A stretch of 35,827 nt of DNA, taken from Candidatus Magasanikbacteria bacterium RIFOXYD2_FULL_41_14 (GTDB lineage: Bacteria; Patescibacteriota; Patescibacteriia; Magasanikbacterales; GWA2-37-8). This document shows positions 1 to 7,892 of the stretch, one piece after another (the stretch's first letter is position 1; each line of letters opens with the position of its first letter). The notes below the pieces were generated by a model. It worked only from the letters and a program-made list of their open reading frames with translations, did no database searches and was not told the DNA's origin. The translations under genes and the position numbers were made by a program. The DNA lies in the NCBI GenBank assembly GCA_001784475.1, contig MFRE01000021.1, forward strand, positions 1 to 35,827, given 5' to 3'.

Positions 1-75
1 AATGGGGTGGTGAGGAAAATAAATGAGTAAATTAAAATAGTTTTTATACATATACTTTTCTTTTGGGTATGCGCG

Positions 76-84
76 TGCTATAAT
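76..84 (+). promoter_or_regulatory. extended -10 promoter of first gene
   Basis: TGC immediately followed by TATAAT (79-84) gives an extended -10 element. The expected transcription start near 91 is only about 4 nt before the ATG at 95, so the mRNA would be almost leaderless. No convincing -35 is seen. Confidence 0.5.
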
Positions 85-94
85 AAGTGGCGTT

Positions 95-508
95 ATGCAG
101 TATTACAAAACCCACGCGCACAAATTAACAGGCACGCACTGGCCACGTTTGATTAAAAAAGCTTTTGGCCAATATAAGGAAATCATCGGAAAATCAAAAC
201 GCCGACCATATGTGCGGTCAGCGTATTTTGGCAAACAAAAAATATTTTTAGGTTTATTTTGGCAACATTTACATGAAAAAAATTCACGCGATAAAACCAG
301 ACGAGTGGCGCTATTTCCATGCGCCATAGAGCTAATTCAAAAAACCAAACAAGAACCGATTTCCAAAGAAAATCCAAATAAAAATGGAGAAATATTACAT
401 CGGTTTGCCGGCTCTACACCAAATAACGAAATTTTCTTCGTGCAAATTAAAGAAGACAGACAAACAGCTCAAAAATATTTAATTTCAGTATTTCCGCTGG
501 ATAAATAA
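95..508 (+). CDS. hypothetical protein, 137 aa
   Basis: A basic, soluble protein of 137 residues that I do not recognise. It has no signal peptide or membrane segment. The first half is rich in Lys/Arg (for example KSKRRPYVRSAYFGKQK) and the C-terminal half contains an IFFVQIKEDRQTAQKYLISVF stretch that looks like a beta-strand/helix pair. A small nuclease or toxin-like fold is conceivable from size and charge, but no catalytic motif is visible and I do not assign one. The ATG follows an extended -10 promoter by only about ten bases, which supports both the start and expression. It is followed by a hairpin region that may terminate transcription. Confidence 0.6.
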   Translation: MQYYKTHAHKLTGTHWPRLIKKAFGQYKEIIGKSKRRPYVRSAYFGKQKIFLGLFWQHLHEKNSRDKTRRVALFPCAIELIQKTKQEPISKENPNKNGEILHRFAGSTPNNEIFFVQIKEDRQTAQKYLISVFPLDK

Positions 509-521
509 CTGGTATAAAATC

Positions 522-610
522 AAAAAAGGACTTTCGACGTTGTGGTTTATAAACCCCTGCCAAAAGCCTTTTTCTATTAATAGAATACCACCGCTTTGGT
601 TATCTGTCAA
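522..610 (-). ncRNA. possible tiny transcript or bidirectional terminator
   Basis: On the minus strand there is a TTGACA -35 (605-610), a 17-bp spacer and a TATTCT -10 (582-587). About 7 bases after the -10, transcription would run into a hairpin whose outer arms are AAAAAGG-CTTT and AAAG-T-CCTTTTTT, with an inner GGTTTATAAACC palindrome. The hairpin ends in a T-run near 524. The result would be a transcript of only about 50 nt. Read from the plus strand, the same hairpin can terminate the gene ending at 508. The promoter match is good; the existence of a functional RNA is inference. Confidence 0.3.
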
Positions 611-677
611 GGTGGCCCTGTGGATAAAAATAAAAGGTCAAAATTTTGTATGTTAGTGATGTTATGGGTAATCAAAT

Positions 678-1553
678 ATGAATCGCACAAAAATCATTAA
701 AATTAAACAAGACGGGTTAAGCGAAGATTATAATCACGACATTTTTTTAGTTGCCGATCATTATTCTGGTTATTTTCCAGATCATAAAGAGATAGCCAAC
801 AAAATAAAAGATAATGACCCTCATACAATTACCATTATCATAAATAATCTCAGTGATAAATTTTGGAATAATAAGAAGTATGTAAAAAAGACGCGGGAAT
901 TTATTCCATCAATATATAGTAAATTGCTTTACGAGAATTTTTTTAATGAATTTGGCGATATCGAAGGTAATAAATTGTATGCGCGTTGGCTTGAAAAATA
1001 TCGGCCAGCATTTCAAACAGATCATGGAGAAAAAGAACTAGATGATTATATTATAAAAAATGAATTGGAACCTCGGTATCGAGACAAGATATTGAGTAAA
1101 TTTAAAAATCACGAAAAATTATTTAAACCAAGAGTAAAAATAAATAAAGACAGGTATTATAACTTACTACAACCTTTTAATCGGGTTGATTGGCGTAATC
1201 CGTATGATAATATTTTTGTGTGGGAATCGGACGGTAAAAAATATTACCGGCGTGGCGGGAGTGGTTCGTCTGGAGCGCGCGAGACAAATTCTAAATTTAT
1301 TTTCGGATTGAGTTTAATAAATCAGTTGAAACCGATTAAATCTTATTTATTTTTATATTCTGATGACAATCGGCTGTATTTTATTAAAAAATTTTCGTCA
1401 TTAACCGTGCCAAATTATGACATCGGGTCAAATTATTTTTTAGAAGAAGGTGAGAGAGACAAAACGCTTGCGGGAGTCAGCTTGTTGGAGTGGAGCGATT
1501 TTAATAAGTTAAAGGAGCTGCGGGTGTTAATAGGGAAAGAATTGAAAAAATAG
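678..1553 (+). CDS. hypothetical protein, 291 aa
   Basis: A 291-residue protein that I do not recognise. It is charged and AT-rich in codon use, with many Lys, Asn, Tyr and Asp residues, and has no signal peptide or membrane helix. A central block with WRNPYDNIFVWESDGKKYYR is followed by a glycine-serine stretch (RRGGSGSSGARE) and a second half that alternates hydrophobic strands. It lies 41 bp upstream of the PEP-utiliser-type gene on the same strand, so the two may be co-transcribed. The AT-rich composition resembles recently acquired or fast-evolving genes, but neighbours are also AT-rich. No function is proposed. Confidence 0.65.
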   Translation: MNRTKIIKIKQDGLSEDYNHDIFLVADHYSGYFPDHKEIANKIKDNDPHTITIIINNLSDKFWNNKKYVKKTREFIPSIYSKLLYENFFNEFGDIEGNKLYARWLEKYRPAFQTDHGEKELDDYIIKNELEPRYRDKILSKFKNHEKLFKPRVKINKDRYYNLLQPFNRVDWRNPYDNIFVWESDGKKYYRRGGSGSSGARETNSKFIFGLSLINQLKPIKSYLFLYSDDNRLYFIKKFSSLTVPNYDIGSNYFLEEGERDKTLAGVSLLEWSDFNKLKELRVLIGKELKK

Positions 1554-1594
1554 GGGATTGCTGGTAAAATAATATCAATAATAAAATTGTCTAT

Positions 1595-3082
1595 ATGCCT
1601 TACGAAAATTATTATAAAGTCAAAATGAAAAAAATGGGGAAGTGGAGCGTTTATCCTCTTGACACTGAGGTTTGGCATGGGTCGGAATCAGCGCGGTATT
1701 TCAAGAAGACCTTTGGTTTTGGGAAAGGTACCCTTATTATTGACACTGTTGAAAATAATAGTGTTTATCAGCACGCCTACTTTCCCGAGTGGTTTTTTGA
1801 TAAGTTGAATAAATATATCCAAAATGGCATTAAAAATGATTATAAGTTTATTGAAAAGAAATTATTGAAATTCTATAATTTACGCGTGCAACTGTTGAAA
1901 AGCTTGCCAAAAGTTGGTGTAGCGCAGGTGGCTAAATTATCTACACTGGAATTGATTAAAATGTATCAAACTAATCGGGATTGGGTTCATCGCGCTACCG
2001 TATTTGATCAAATTGGTTGGATTGCGGAAGATTATTGGAATTTGCCAATGCGTGAGATTTTAGTTAGCAAAGGTTTGGTGGACAATTCGCCGGAATATTT
2101 TCAGGCGTTATTTATTTTAACAAAACCAGATGAAATCTCAACTACTTTAAAAGAGAAACGCGCGGTTTTGGGTGAGGTGATTAAAATTAAATCAGGTTAT
2201 GAATTAAAAATTTCAGCAATGTGGTTGGCCAAGAATTTTGGTTGGATGCCGGTGGCGGCGTATGGCGAGCCGTGGGGCGCCAAACATTACGAAGAAGAAT
2301 TACGTGAATTACAAAAACAAGATGTTGGTGAATTAAGTTGTCAATTCAATGAGTTAAAAAAATATACGCGCGTACGTCGGAGCGATATTGCCGTTATTGT
2401 AAAAAAATATAATTTATCTGTGCGTGAGTTGCAGGTATTTGTAGATTTTAGTTTGGTATTGGATGCGCGCAATGAAGCGGAATATTTAATGAGTTATTGT
2501 AGTTATCATGTGTTACCATTGTATAAAGAAATGTGTAAACGACTATTTTTATCAACTAAACAATTGCGTACTTTATACGAAGACGAGGTGGTGGCGGTTT
2601 TGCGTGGTCAATTAAATCCCACAAAAATTTTGCATGAACGGCGAGAAATTAGTGGGTATGGATATGATAAAGCGATGTTAAAAAGATATTTGTTTGCTAC
2701 GCCAGAAGCAAAAAAATTATTTGCTTATTTAGAAAAAACTACCGGGTACATTGGGGAAAATAATAGTGGCAAAGGTATTTGTGCCAGCGTTGGGCGAACA
2801 GTTGGTCAAGCGAAAATAGTTGCCGGTCCGCAAGATAATTATAAAGTAAAAAAGGGCGATATTATGATTAGTGTCGTTACGATGGTGGATTATTTACCGG
2901 CCATGAAAAATGCCGGTGCGATTGTTACTGAAGTCGGCAGTTTAACTTGTCACGCGGCGGTGGTGTCACGCGAGTTTGGCGTGCCGTGCGTGGTAAGTTT
3001 TAAAAACGCCACTAAAATTTTTAAGGACGGTGATATGGTGGAAGTGGATGCTGATAAGGGGGTGGTGCGGAAAATTAAATAA
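1595..3082 (+). CDS. PEP-utilising enzyme mobile (swivelling) domain protein
   Basis: The C-terminal ~90 residues form a phosphohistidine swivelling domain of the kind found in PEP synthase and pyruvate phosphate dikinase: GDIMISVVTMVDYLPAMK, then TEVGSLTCHAAVVSREFGVP, whose His is the usual phospho-acceptor, and a closing GDMVEVDADKGVVR. The preceding ~400 residues are largely helical and do not show the ATP-grasp motifs of a PEP synthase N-domain, nor a PEP/pyruvate TIM-barrel domain. The protein is therefore not PEP synthase; at 495 residues it resembles incomplete stand-alone members of the family. A role in phosphoryl transfer is inferred from the His domain, and substrate is unknown. 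It sits downstream of an unrecognised gene and upstream of rnpB. Confidence 0.75.
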   Translation: MPYENYYKVKMKKMGKWSVYPLDTEVWHGSESARYFKKTFGFGKGTLIIDTVENNSVYQHAYFPEWFFDKLNKYIQNGIKNDYKFIEKKLLKFYNLRVQLLKSLPKVGVAQVAKLSTLELIKMYQTNRDWVHRATVFDQIGWIAEDYWNLPMREILVSKGLVDNSPEYFQALFILTKPDEISTTLKEKRAVLGEVIKIKSGYELKISAMWLAKNFGWMPVAAYGEPWGAKHYEEELRELQKQDVGELSCQFNELKKYTRVRRSDIAVIVKKYNLSVRELQVFVDFSLVLDARNEAEYLMSYCSYHVLPLYKEMCKRLFLSTKQLRTLYEDEVVAVLRGQLNPTKILHERREISGYGYDKAMLKRYLFATPEAKKLFAYLEKTTGYIGENNSGKGICASVGRTVGQAKIVAGPQDNYKVKKGDIMISVVTMVDYLPAMKNAGAIVTEVGSLTCHAAVVSREFGVPCVVSFKNATKIFKDGDMVEVDADKGVVRKIK

Positions 3083-3181
3083 AAGGGCAGACAGCGCATG
3101 CGGCGGAGATAGAAGGGGAGAGAATTAAGGCGGAAATTAATAATTTTGGCTTAAATTAGCCATTGTCAAGGGTGGGGGGTC

Positions 3182-3210
3182 TTGACAAAACACCCAAAAT
3201 GTGCTACTAT
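3182..3210 (+). promoter_or_regulatory. rnpB promoter
   Basis: TTGACA (3182-3187), 17-bp spacer, TACTAT (3205-3210). The predicted start, seven bases on at 3217, coincides with the 5' strand of helix P1 of the RNase P RNA, which supports both calls. A reverse-oriented TGTCAA at 3164-3169 lies just upstream, giving the same back-to-back layout as seen at 26975-26997. Confidence 0.7.
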
Positions 3211-3234
3211 ATAATGGTCTATAATGGATAACCA

Positions 3235-3312
3235 CCCTGCTTCGCTGCGCTACGCAGGGTAAACCCCACTGTAATTAACATCAAGGTTTTACCGGGCGAA
3301 GCGCAGCGAAGC
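3235..3312 (+). repeat. palindromic repeat family A, copy 1 (in rnpB P3)
   Basis: Outer arms GCTTCGCTGCGC and GCGCAGCGAAGC pair over 12 bp. Inner arms GGGTAAAC and GTTTTACC surround a variable loop. The first 30 bases are identical to copy 2. It replaces hairpin P3 between P2 and CR-I. Confidence 0.85.
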
Positions 3313-3602
3313 TCCGGAGGAAAGTCCGAACACGCTTCCTAGCAATAGGAAAAAAGATAGTGTCCCGATTCCGTTTACGGAATCGAGGATCCGCGATTTT
3401 CATTTATTTATAAGTGGAGATCGGGAGGTAACGCCCACTCGGAGTAATCCGCAAGGTGCGAGCAGAGACGTTTCGGCGAGAAATTGCCGGAAGAGCCAAA
3501 CCCTAAAATTTTGATTTATCAAAATTATGGCTTAATCCCGATTACAGGGGGAAATAAGATCGGGGGTGAAACGGCTAAATCCTTATCCGCGCGCAAGAAC
3601 AG

Positions 3603-3678
3603 CCCTGCTTCGCTGCGCTACGCAGGGTAAACTCAACGATATTAATATCGCGGTTTACCGGGCGAAGCGCAGCGAAGC
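3603..3678 (+). repeat. palindromic repeat family A, copy 2 (in rnpB P16/P17)
   Basis: Same 30-base left arm as copy 1 and same right arm (TTTACCGGGCGAAGCGCAGC and following bases), but with a different central loop containing GATATTAATATC. It lies between the CGCAAGAACAG (P15 side) and the CGCTTGAGTCG block that precedes P18. Confidence 0.85.
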
Positions 3679-3795
3679 CCGGAAAAGTTCGTTCGCTTGA
3701 GTCGTCCAGCAATGGCCGGCCTAGATAAATGGTTATCTCCTTTGGCGTAAGTCAAAGCAGACAAAATTCGGCTTATAGTTATAGACAAAATCACT

Positions 3796-3829
3796 ACCAC
3801 TTCCGTAACTCGGGAGTGGTTTTGTTTTT
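3796..3829 (+). terminator. intrinsic terminator of rnpB
   Basis: Ten-bp stem ACCACTTCCG/CGGGAGTGGT with a TAACT loop, followed by TTTGTTTTT. It abuts the stop codon of the convergent dehydrogenase gene at 3828. Confidence 0.85.
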
Positions 3830-4856
3830 AGTTTTTCTTTGGCTTTAGTGTCGTCACATCATTTTTTATTTCACCTTTGGCAAAGGCACGGATATTTTCA
3901 ATGGTCGTGTCCACGATTCTTTGTATAGCTTCGATGCTGTTGAAAGCATTGTGGGGAGTAACAATGGTGTCCGGATGGTCAATGATAATATTATTCATTA
4001 GATTTGTTTTGAGTTGACACTCTTTGCATCCGCCTGACATCAACAACTCTTCGTTTTGAATTAAATTTTCGTCTTCCAAAACATCCAGACCCGCGCCGGC
4101 CAAGTGTTTACTTTGGAGCGCCATGACAAGCGCTTCGGGGTCAATCAGTCCGCCACGCGCGGTGTTGATTAAAATCGCGCCCGGCTTCATTTTTTTAATA
4201 TTCTTTTTATTGATTAAATGATAAGTATTTTTAAAAAGCGGGACATGCAAACTGACAATGTCCGAGGTGGCCAGTAATTTATCCAAAGTCGTGTATTTGA
4301 ATCCCAAAGTTTTGGCCAGTTCTTTGTTGGGGTAGGGATCGTATCCCAAAATATTCATTTCAAAACCTTTGGCCATTTTTATTAAATGCGCGCCAATATG
4401 GCCGGTGCCCACCACGCCCAAGGTCTTGCCTTTCAAATCCATGCCGCGCAGGCCGTGAAAATCATAGACACCTTCTTTAACGCGCTTGACCGATTGAAAT
4501 AGTTTGCGCGTCAGACCCAAAATTAAAGCGAACGCGTGTTCGGCCACGGTGTTTTCGCCGTAAAATGGGACGTTGCACACTGGAATTTTTTTGGCTTTGG
4601 CCGCTTTTAAATCAATATGGTCAAAGCCAGTCGACATTGTCGCGATCATTTTTAGTTTAGGCAGAGCGTTAATCATTTTTTTGGTTACTGGCGATTCCAC
4701 AAATATCGCTAAAATGTCGGCGTTTTTATTTAAATTTTCCGTGTTAATTGATTCCGGATGAATGGTACAGTGAAATTCGCTCATTTTAGAACGGATGTAG
4801 TCTTTCATTTCCGGCCAAATGCCGTAAAAGGCGACGGTATGTTTTTTGATAGTCAT
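3828..4856 (-). CDS. D-isomer specific 2-hydroxyacid dehydrogenase (D-lactate dehydrogenase-like)
   Basis: NAD-dependent reduction of a 2-keto acid, most plausibly pyruvate to D-lactate, to regenerate NAD+ in a fermentative cell. At 342 residues it has the usual family length. It shows the Rossmann motif GVVGTGHIG (about 147-155) with the NAD-ribose-binding acidic residue in GYDPYP (Asp173), the catalytic Arg in NTARGGLID (Arg234) and the catalytic His in VTPHNAF (His302). A CKEC insert near 277-280 is not typical. It is the second gene after a 126-residue Cys-containing protein (10-bp gap) and probably shares its promoter. Substrate specificity (lactate, glycerate or phosphoglycerate) cannot be settled from sequence alone; D-lactate dehydrogenase fits the length best. 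Confidence 0.9.
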   Translation of the reverse strand: MTIKKHTVAFYGIWPEMKDYIRSKMSEFHCTIHPESINTENLNKNADILAIFVESPVTKKMINALPKLKMIATMSTGFDHIDLKAAKAKKIPVCNVPFYGENTVAEHAFALILGLTRKLFQSVKRVKEGVYDFHGLRGMDLKGKTLGVVGTGHIGAHLIKMAKGFEMNILGYDPYPNKELAKTLGFKYTTLDKLLATSDIVSLHVPLFKNTYHLINKKNIKKMKPGAILINTARGGLIDPEALVMALQSKHLAGAGLDVLEDENLIQNEELLMSGGCKECQLKTNLMNNIIIDHPDTIVTPHNAFNSIEAIQRIVDTTIENIRAFAKGEIKNDVTTLKPKKN

Positions 4857-4866
4857 ATTTTTTTAG

Positions 4867-5247
4867 TTAAACTGTTTCTGATGGCTGGTTGTAAATATTA
4901 TGCTTCGCTTGGGCGTTGCCAAATTTTTCTTGGAATAGCATTGTTAAGGCGGCGGTGAATGGTGTGGTGATGTGGATACTTTTAGAGTCCCAGTTCATTA
5001 AGTCGCGCGCAACTGTTTCCAAAGGGTTGCCCAACATGTGTTTATAAAGTGTATCGGCGTTAATCGCATTTTTTTTGGGTTTTGCCAATCTAAGATATTT
5101 TTGTAGTTCCTGTAATTTTTCCAACAATTTTTTTTGACTAAATCCGTGTTTTTCCATTAAACAGATTTCACATGGACAGTTAGCCCGTTCGCGGCGTTGT
5201 TTGGCAGTTGTGATGTCGAAAATTTTTGATCCTGGTTTTTCAATCAT
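4867..5247 (-). CDS. hypothetical protein with Cys-x-Cys-x2-Cys motif
   Basis: A 126-residue soluble protein that I do not recognise. Near the N-terminus it carries NCPCEICLMEKH, a Cys/His cluster that could bind a metal. This is followed by a predicted helical segment LLEKLQELQKYLRLAKPKK and a C-terminal domain with LGNPLETVARDLMNWDSK. There is no signal peptide. It is the first gene of a likely two-gene unit with the D-2-hydroxyacid dehydrogenase and has its own near-consensus promoter (5270-5298), so it could be a redox-linked accessory. That role is speculation from context. Confidence 0.65.
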   Translation of the reverse strand: MIEKPGSKIFDITTAKQRRERANCPCEICLMEKHGFSQKKLLEKLQELQKYLRLAKPKKNAINADTLYKHMLGNPLETVARDLMNWDSKSIHITTPFTAALTMLFQEKFGNAQAKHNIYNQPSETV

Positions 5248-5269
5248 ATTTTATAGTTTTTATTATTAT

Positions 5270-5298
5270 ATTATACCAACAAAAACCGCCTTAGGCAA
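5270..5298 (-). promoter_or_regulatory. promoter overlapping the RNase J terminator
   Basis: On the minus strand: TTGCCT (5293-5298), 17-bp spacer, TATAAT (5270-5275), about 22 bp before the ATG at 5247. The -35 forms the loop of the upstream gene's terminator hairpin. Confidence 0.6.
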
Positions 5299-5307
5299 GG
5301 CGGTTTA
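5281..5307 (-). terminator. terminator after RNase J gene
   Basis: Minus strand AAACCGCC / loop TTGCCTAA / GGCGGTTT followed by further T residues. It lies about 90 bp after the RNase J stop; the intervening 5311-5396 shows nothing else recognisable. Confidence 0.75.
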
Positions 5308-5396
5308 ATTGGTTTATATTTCAATAAACACTGGCGGTATGACTCCGGTAGTAAATTTTCATTAAATTCGCATCACTACGGGGCAAGTATGTTTTT

Positions 5397-7163
5397 TTAA
5401 ACTTCAATAACAACTGGCAATATCATTGGACGTTTTTCTGTTTTCGTAAACAAAAACTGCCCCACATAATCGCGAATCTTGTTGCGGATGTTATTAGTAT
5501 CAGCCCAAGATAGGGGATCAGAGTCGGTGACTAATTTTTTAACACGGTGACGTAGATCTTCAATTAATTCTTTGTGCTCTTTTAAAAACACAAAGCCACG
5601 CGAAATAATATCTGGGTTTTGGACCAATTGACCAGTTTTGCTGTCCACAGTAGCGATAACTACCACCATACCGTCTTCAGCCAATACTTGGCGGTCGCGC
5701 AACACTACATTGGTTTCGTCGGATACGCCCAAGCCATCCACAAATACATAATCAGCTGGAATTTTGCTTTTGGTAAGTACACCCACGCCTTTGCTAAATT
5801 CCATTACTTGGCCGTTGTCAGCGATGAAGACATTTTCTTTGGGCATACCCATGGCCACGCCAATCCGGCCGTTTAAGCGCAACATAAAATGATTGCCGTG
5901 GTTCGGAATAAAGTATTTTGGTTTCATGAGAGACAACATCAGTTTGACATCATTGGATTTGGCATGTCCGCCGGCGTGAACGTCCATCATTTCGTAATGA
6001 ATTACTTCTGCGCCTTTGCGGAACAGGGTATCTTTCAATCGTTGGACTGTGCGTTCGTTACCCGGAATTACTGAAGATGAAAATACGACGGTATCGCCTG
6101 GTGTTAAAGTTACATCTCGATGTTCGCCGGTGGCAATGCGCATTAAAGTGGCATTTTTTTCACCCTGCGCGCCGGTGCAAACAATCACCACTTTTTCCGG
6201 TGGGTATTTATTCACTTGACGAATGTCAATTAACATTTTGGGGCTGAACTTCATGTAGCCCAGGGCTTTGGCAATTTCCACATTGGAACGCATGCTAAAT
6301 CCACCAAGGGCTACTACTTTGCCTAATTTTTCCGAGATTTCAATTAATTGTTTGACACGTGATAAAAGTGAAGAAAAAACGCCGATAATAACGCGCCCTT
6401 TAGCTTTTTCCAATAATGTTTCTAAATTAATGCCGATTTCACTTTCAGAAATTTGATGGCCTGGGTGCATGGCGTTGGTGGAATCGCAAATTAAGGCCAT
6501 GACGCCTTTGGTGCCAATTTCCGCAATGCGTTGCAAATTAGCCGGGGCTTCACCGACCGGTTGGTAGTCAAATTTCCAATCTCCAGTGTGGACAATAGTG
6601 CCGTCTGGTGTGTTTACCACAATTCCCATAGAGTCGGGTATATTGTGGTTAACATGAAAAAATTCCACATCAAAAATGCCCAGTTTTAGTTTGTCCTCCA
6701 ATTTAACATTGTTGATTTTAAGTTGTTGTAATCCCGGATAATCCTCCTGGCGTTTTTTAATGACGGCGTTAGTTAATGGTAATCCGTAAATTGGCGGATA
6801 GCCAAGAGCAGGGATAATATGGGGGATACCGCCAATATGGTCGTAGTGAGCATGGGTGATAATTACCCCGCGAATATTTTTCTCCTTACCTTTGAGATAA
6901 GAAATATTAGGGATAATATAATCAATGCCCGGCATATCTTCTTCGGGGAATTGTAGGCCAAGGTCAATAATAACAATATCATCGCCATATTCCAAAATAG
7001 TGCAGTTGCGACCGATTTCTTCCATACCGCCGACAATCATTACTTTTAATTTAGTCGGACCGGTAACAACATCGCGAAAACGCTGAAACGAAGGCCGGGT
7101 AAAACGCCGATTGTTTTGCGGCCGGCGTGACCGCGTCTGAGGTTTGTTAGTTGCTGAAATCAT
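5397..7163 (-). CDS. rnj: ribonuclease J
   Basis: Metallo-beta-lactamase/beta-CASP RNase with 5'-3' exo- and endonuclease activity, acting in mRNA turnover and rRNA maturation. The metal-binding motif HAHYDH is at about 104-109, with further conserved blocks NHNIPDSMG, HTGDWKFD and the beta-CASP CTGAQGEKNA and HAGGHAKSND-type motifs; NHGNHFML carries the late conserved His. The length of 588 fits the family, plus a basic Arg/Asn-rich N-terminal tail of about 35 residues. It lies 27 bp downstream of a HAD phosphatase gene and is likely co-transcribed with it. A hairpin terminator follows. Whether it is J1- or J2-type cannot be said. Confidence 0.96.
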   Translation of the reverse strand: MISATNKPQTRSRRPQNNRRFTRPSFQRFRDVVTGPTKLKVMIVGGMEEIGRNCTILEYGDDIVIIDLGLQFPEEDMPGIDYIIPNISYLKGKEKNIRGVIITHAHYDHIGGIPHIIPALGYPPIYGLPLTNAVIKKRQEDYPGLQQLKINNVKLEDKLKLGIFDVEFFHVNHNIPDSMGIVVNTPDGTIVHTGDWKFDYQPVGEAPANLQRIAEIGTKGVMALICDSTNAMHPGHQISESEIGINLETLLEKAKGRVIIGVFSSLLSRVKQLIEISEKLGKVVALGGFSMRSNVEIAKALGYMKFSPKMLIDIRQVNKYPPEKVVIVCTGAQGEKNATLMRIATGEHRDVTLTPGDTVVFSSSVIPGNERTVQRLKDTLFRKGAEVIHYEMMDVHAGGHAKSNDVKLMLSLMKPKYFIPNHGNHFMLRLNGRIGVAMGMPKENVFIADNGQVMEFSKGVGVLTKSKIPADYVFVDGLGVSDETNVVLRDRQVLAEDGMVVVIATVDSKTGQLVQNPDIISRGFVFLKEHKELIEDLRHRVKKLVTDSDPLSWADTNNIRNKIRDYVGQFLFTKTEKRPMILPVVIEV

Positions 7164-7190
7164 AAAATATATGATGAATAAATTCGGGGA

Positions 7191-7853
7191 TTAAATCGCC
7201 CGTTTAAAGTTAATTTGAGTTAAGTTCTTGATTAGTTTTGGTAGCTGTTTGAATGAGTTAACGTAGGCATCGGCATCAGGAATTATTATTTTAGAGAATT
7301 TAGAAAATTGGACCACTTTCATCCCGGCGGAGTGGGCGGCAGTTATATCAGACGGCATATCACCGACATAAATACATTCTGATACTTTTAGTTTCATTTT
7401 CTTAGCGGCGAGCAGAAGCGGGGCTGGGTCTGGTTTGTGTTTTTTTGTGTCTTCAACGGAAATAGCGACTTGAAAATATTTTTTTAATTTAGCCAGTTCG
7501 TGCGACATAAAAACGCTCTGTCGGACACGGCTCGTGACTAACGCCAATTTATAGTTTTTGCTTAGTTGTTTAACAATTTTAGCGCTGTTGGAAGTTAATT
7601 TTTGCGTTTCGCCCGGGTAGGGAATAGATTGGGTGGCAAAAATGTTCCAAGTTTTATTTACTGCTTTTATGTTTTTGGATCCAATCATCGCTCTAAGAGC
7701 ATCCAGAGCTGTGAGGTGAAAATAGTTATCATATTCTGCGAGCGTGATTGATCGGTGATCCACTGCTTTCAATATTTTTTGGAAATATTTGGCGCTATCT
7801 TTTTTTGAGTCCAAAAATACTCCGTCAATATCAAAAATAACTGCCTTAATCAT
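7191..7853 (-). CDS. HAD-superfamily hydrolase (phosphoglycolate phosphatase-like)
   Basis: A 220-residue HAD phosphatase with all four signature motifs: DIDGVFLDS near residues 8-16 (nucleophile Asp8 and acid/base Asp10), VTSR for motif II, KPDP for the motif III lysine, and GDMPSDITAA for motif IV. A helical cap between about residues 20 and 90 places it in the beta-phosphoglucomutase/phosphoglycolate phosphatase group. The start is set at the ATG at 7851-7853 because a longer in-frame extension would run antisense through tRNA-Leu and has no HAD homology. Real substrate unknown. The RNase J gene follows after 27 bp. Confidence 0.88.
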   Translation of the reverse strand: MIKAVIFDIDGVFLDSKKDSAKYFQKILKAVDHRSITLAEYDNYFHLTALDALRAMIGSKNIKAVNKTWNIFATQSIPYPGETQKLTSNSAKIVKQLSKNYKLALVTSRVRQSVFMSHELAKLKKYFQVAISVEDTKKHKPDPAPLLLAAKKMKLKVSECIYVGDMPSDITAAHSAGMKVVQFSKFSKIIIPDADAYVNSFKQLPKLIKNLTQINFKRAI

Positions 7854-7892
7854 AGGGATTATTAGGGGAATTTTTAGATGATGATTAAAACC

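Larger units (their letters stand above)
3217..3792 (+). ncRNA. rnpB: RNase P RNA (type A-like), enlarged by repeats
   Basis: Catalytic RNA that removes 5' leaders from pre-tRNAs. The diagnostic GGAGGAAAGTCCGAAC (CR-I) lies at about 3316, the GGCCTAGATAAATGG (J18/2) block near 3718, and the GGCTTAT 3' element near 3770. GTCTATAA at 3217 pairs with TTATAGAC ending at 3786 (P1), and GATAACCA at 3227 pairs with TGGTTATC at 3730 (P2). At about 570 nt it is well above the usual 350-400 nt. Much of the excess is two ~77-nt palindromic repeat copies, one where P3 should be and one at the P16/P17 position, plus an added hairpin CGATTCCGTTTACGGAATCG near 3367. Core elements are intact, so it is probably functional. 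Confidence 0.93.

Noticed and set aside
95-508. Calling the first gene a RelE/RNase-type toxin
   Set aside because: Size and basic charge fit, but no catalytic motif and no antitoxin gene are visible.
3217-3792. tmRNA or SRP RNA instead of RNase P RNA
   Set aside because: No tRNA-like ends or tag frame; the GGAGGAAAGTCCG and CCTAGATAAATGG blocks with P1/P2 pairing are specific to RNase P RNA.
5619-6456. Several open frames antisense to RNase J
   Set aside because: They overlap a fully conserved RNase J, lack starts with promoters, and resemble no protein family.
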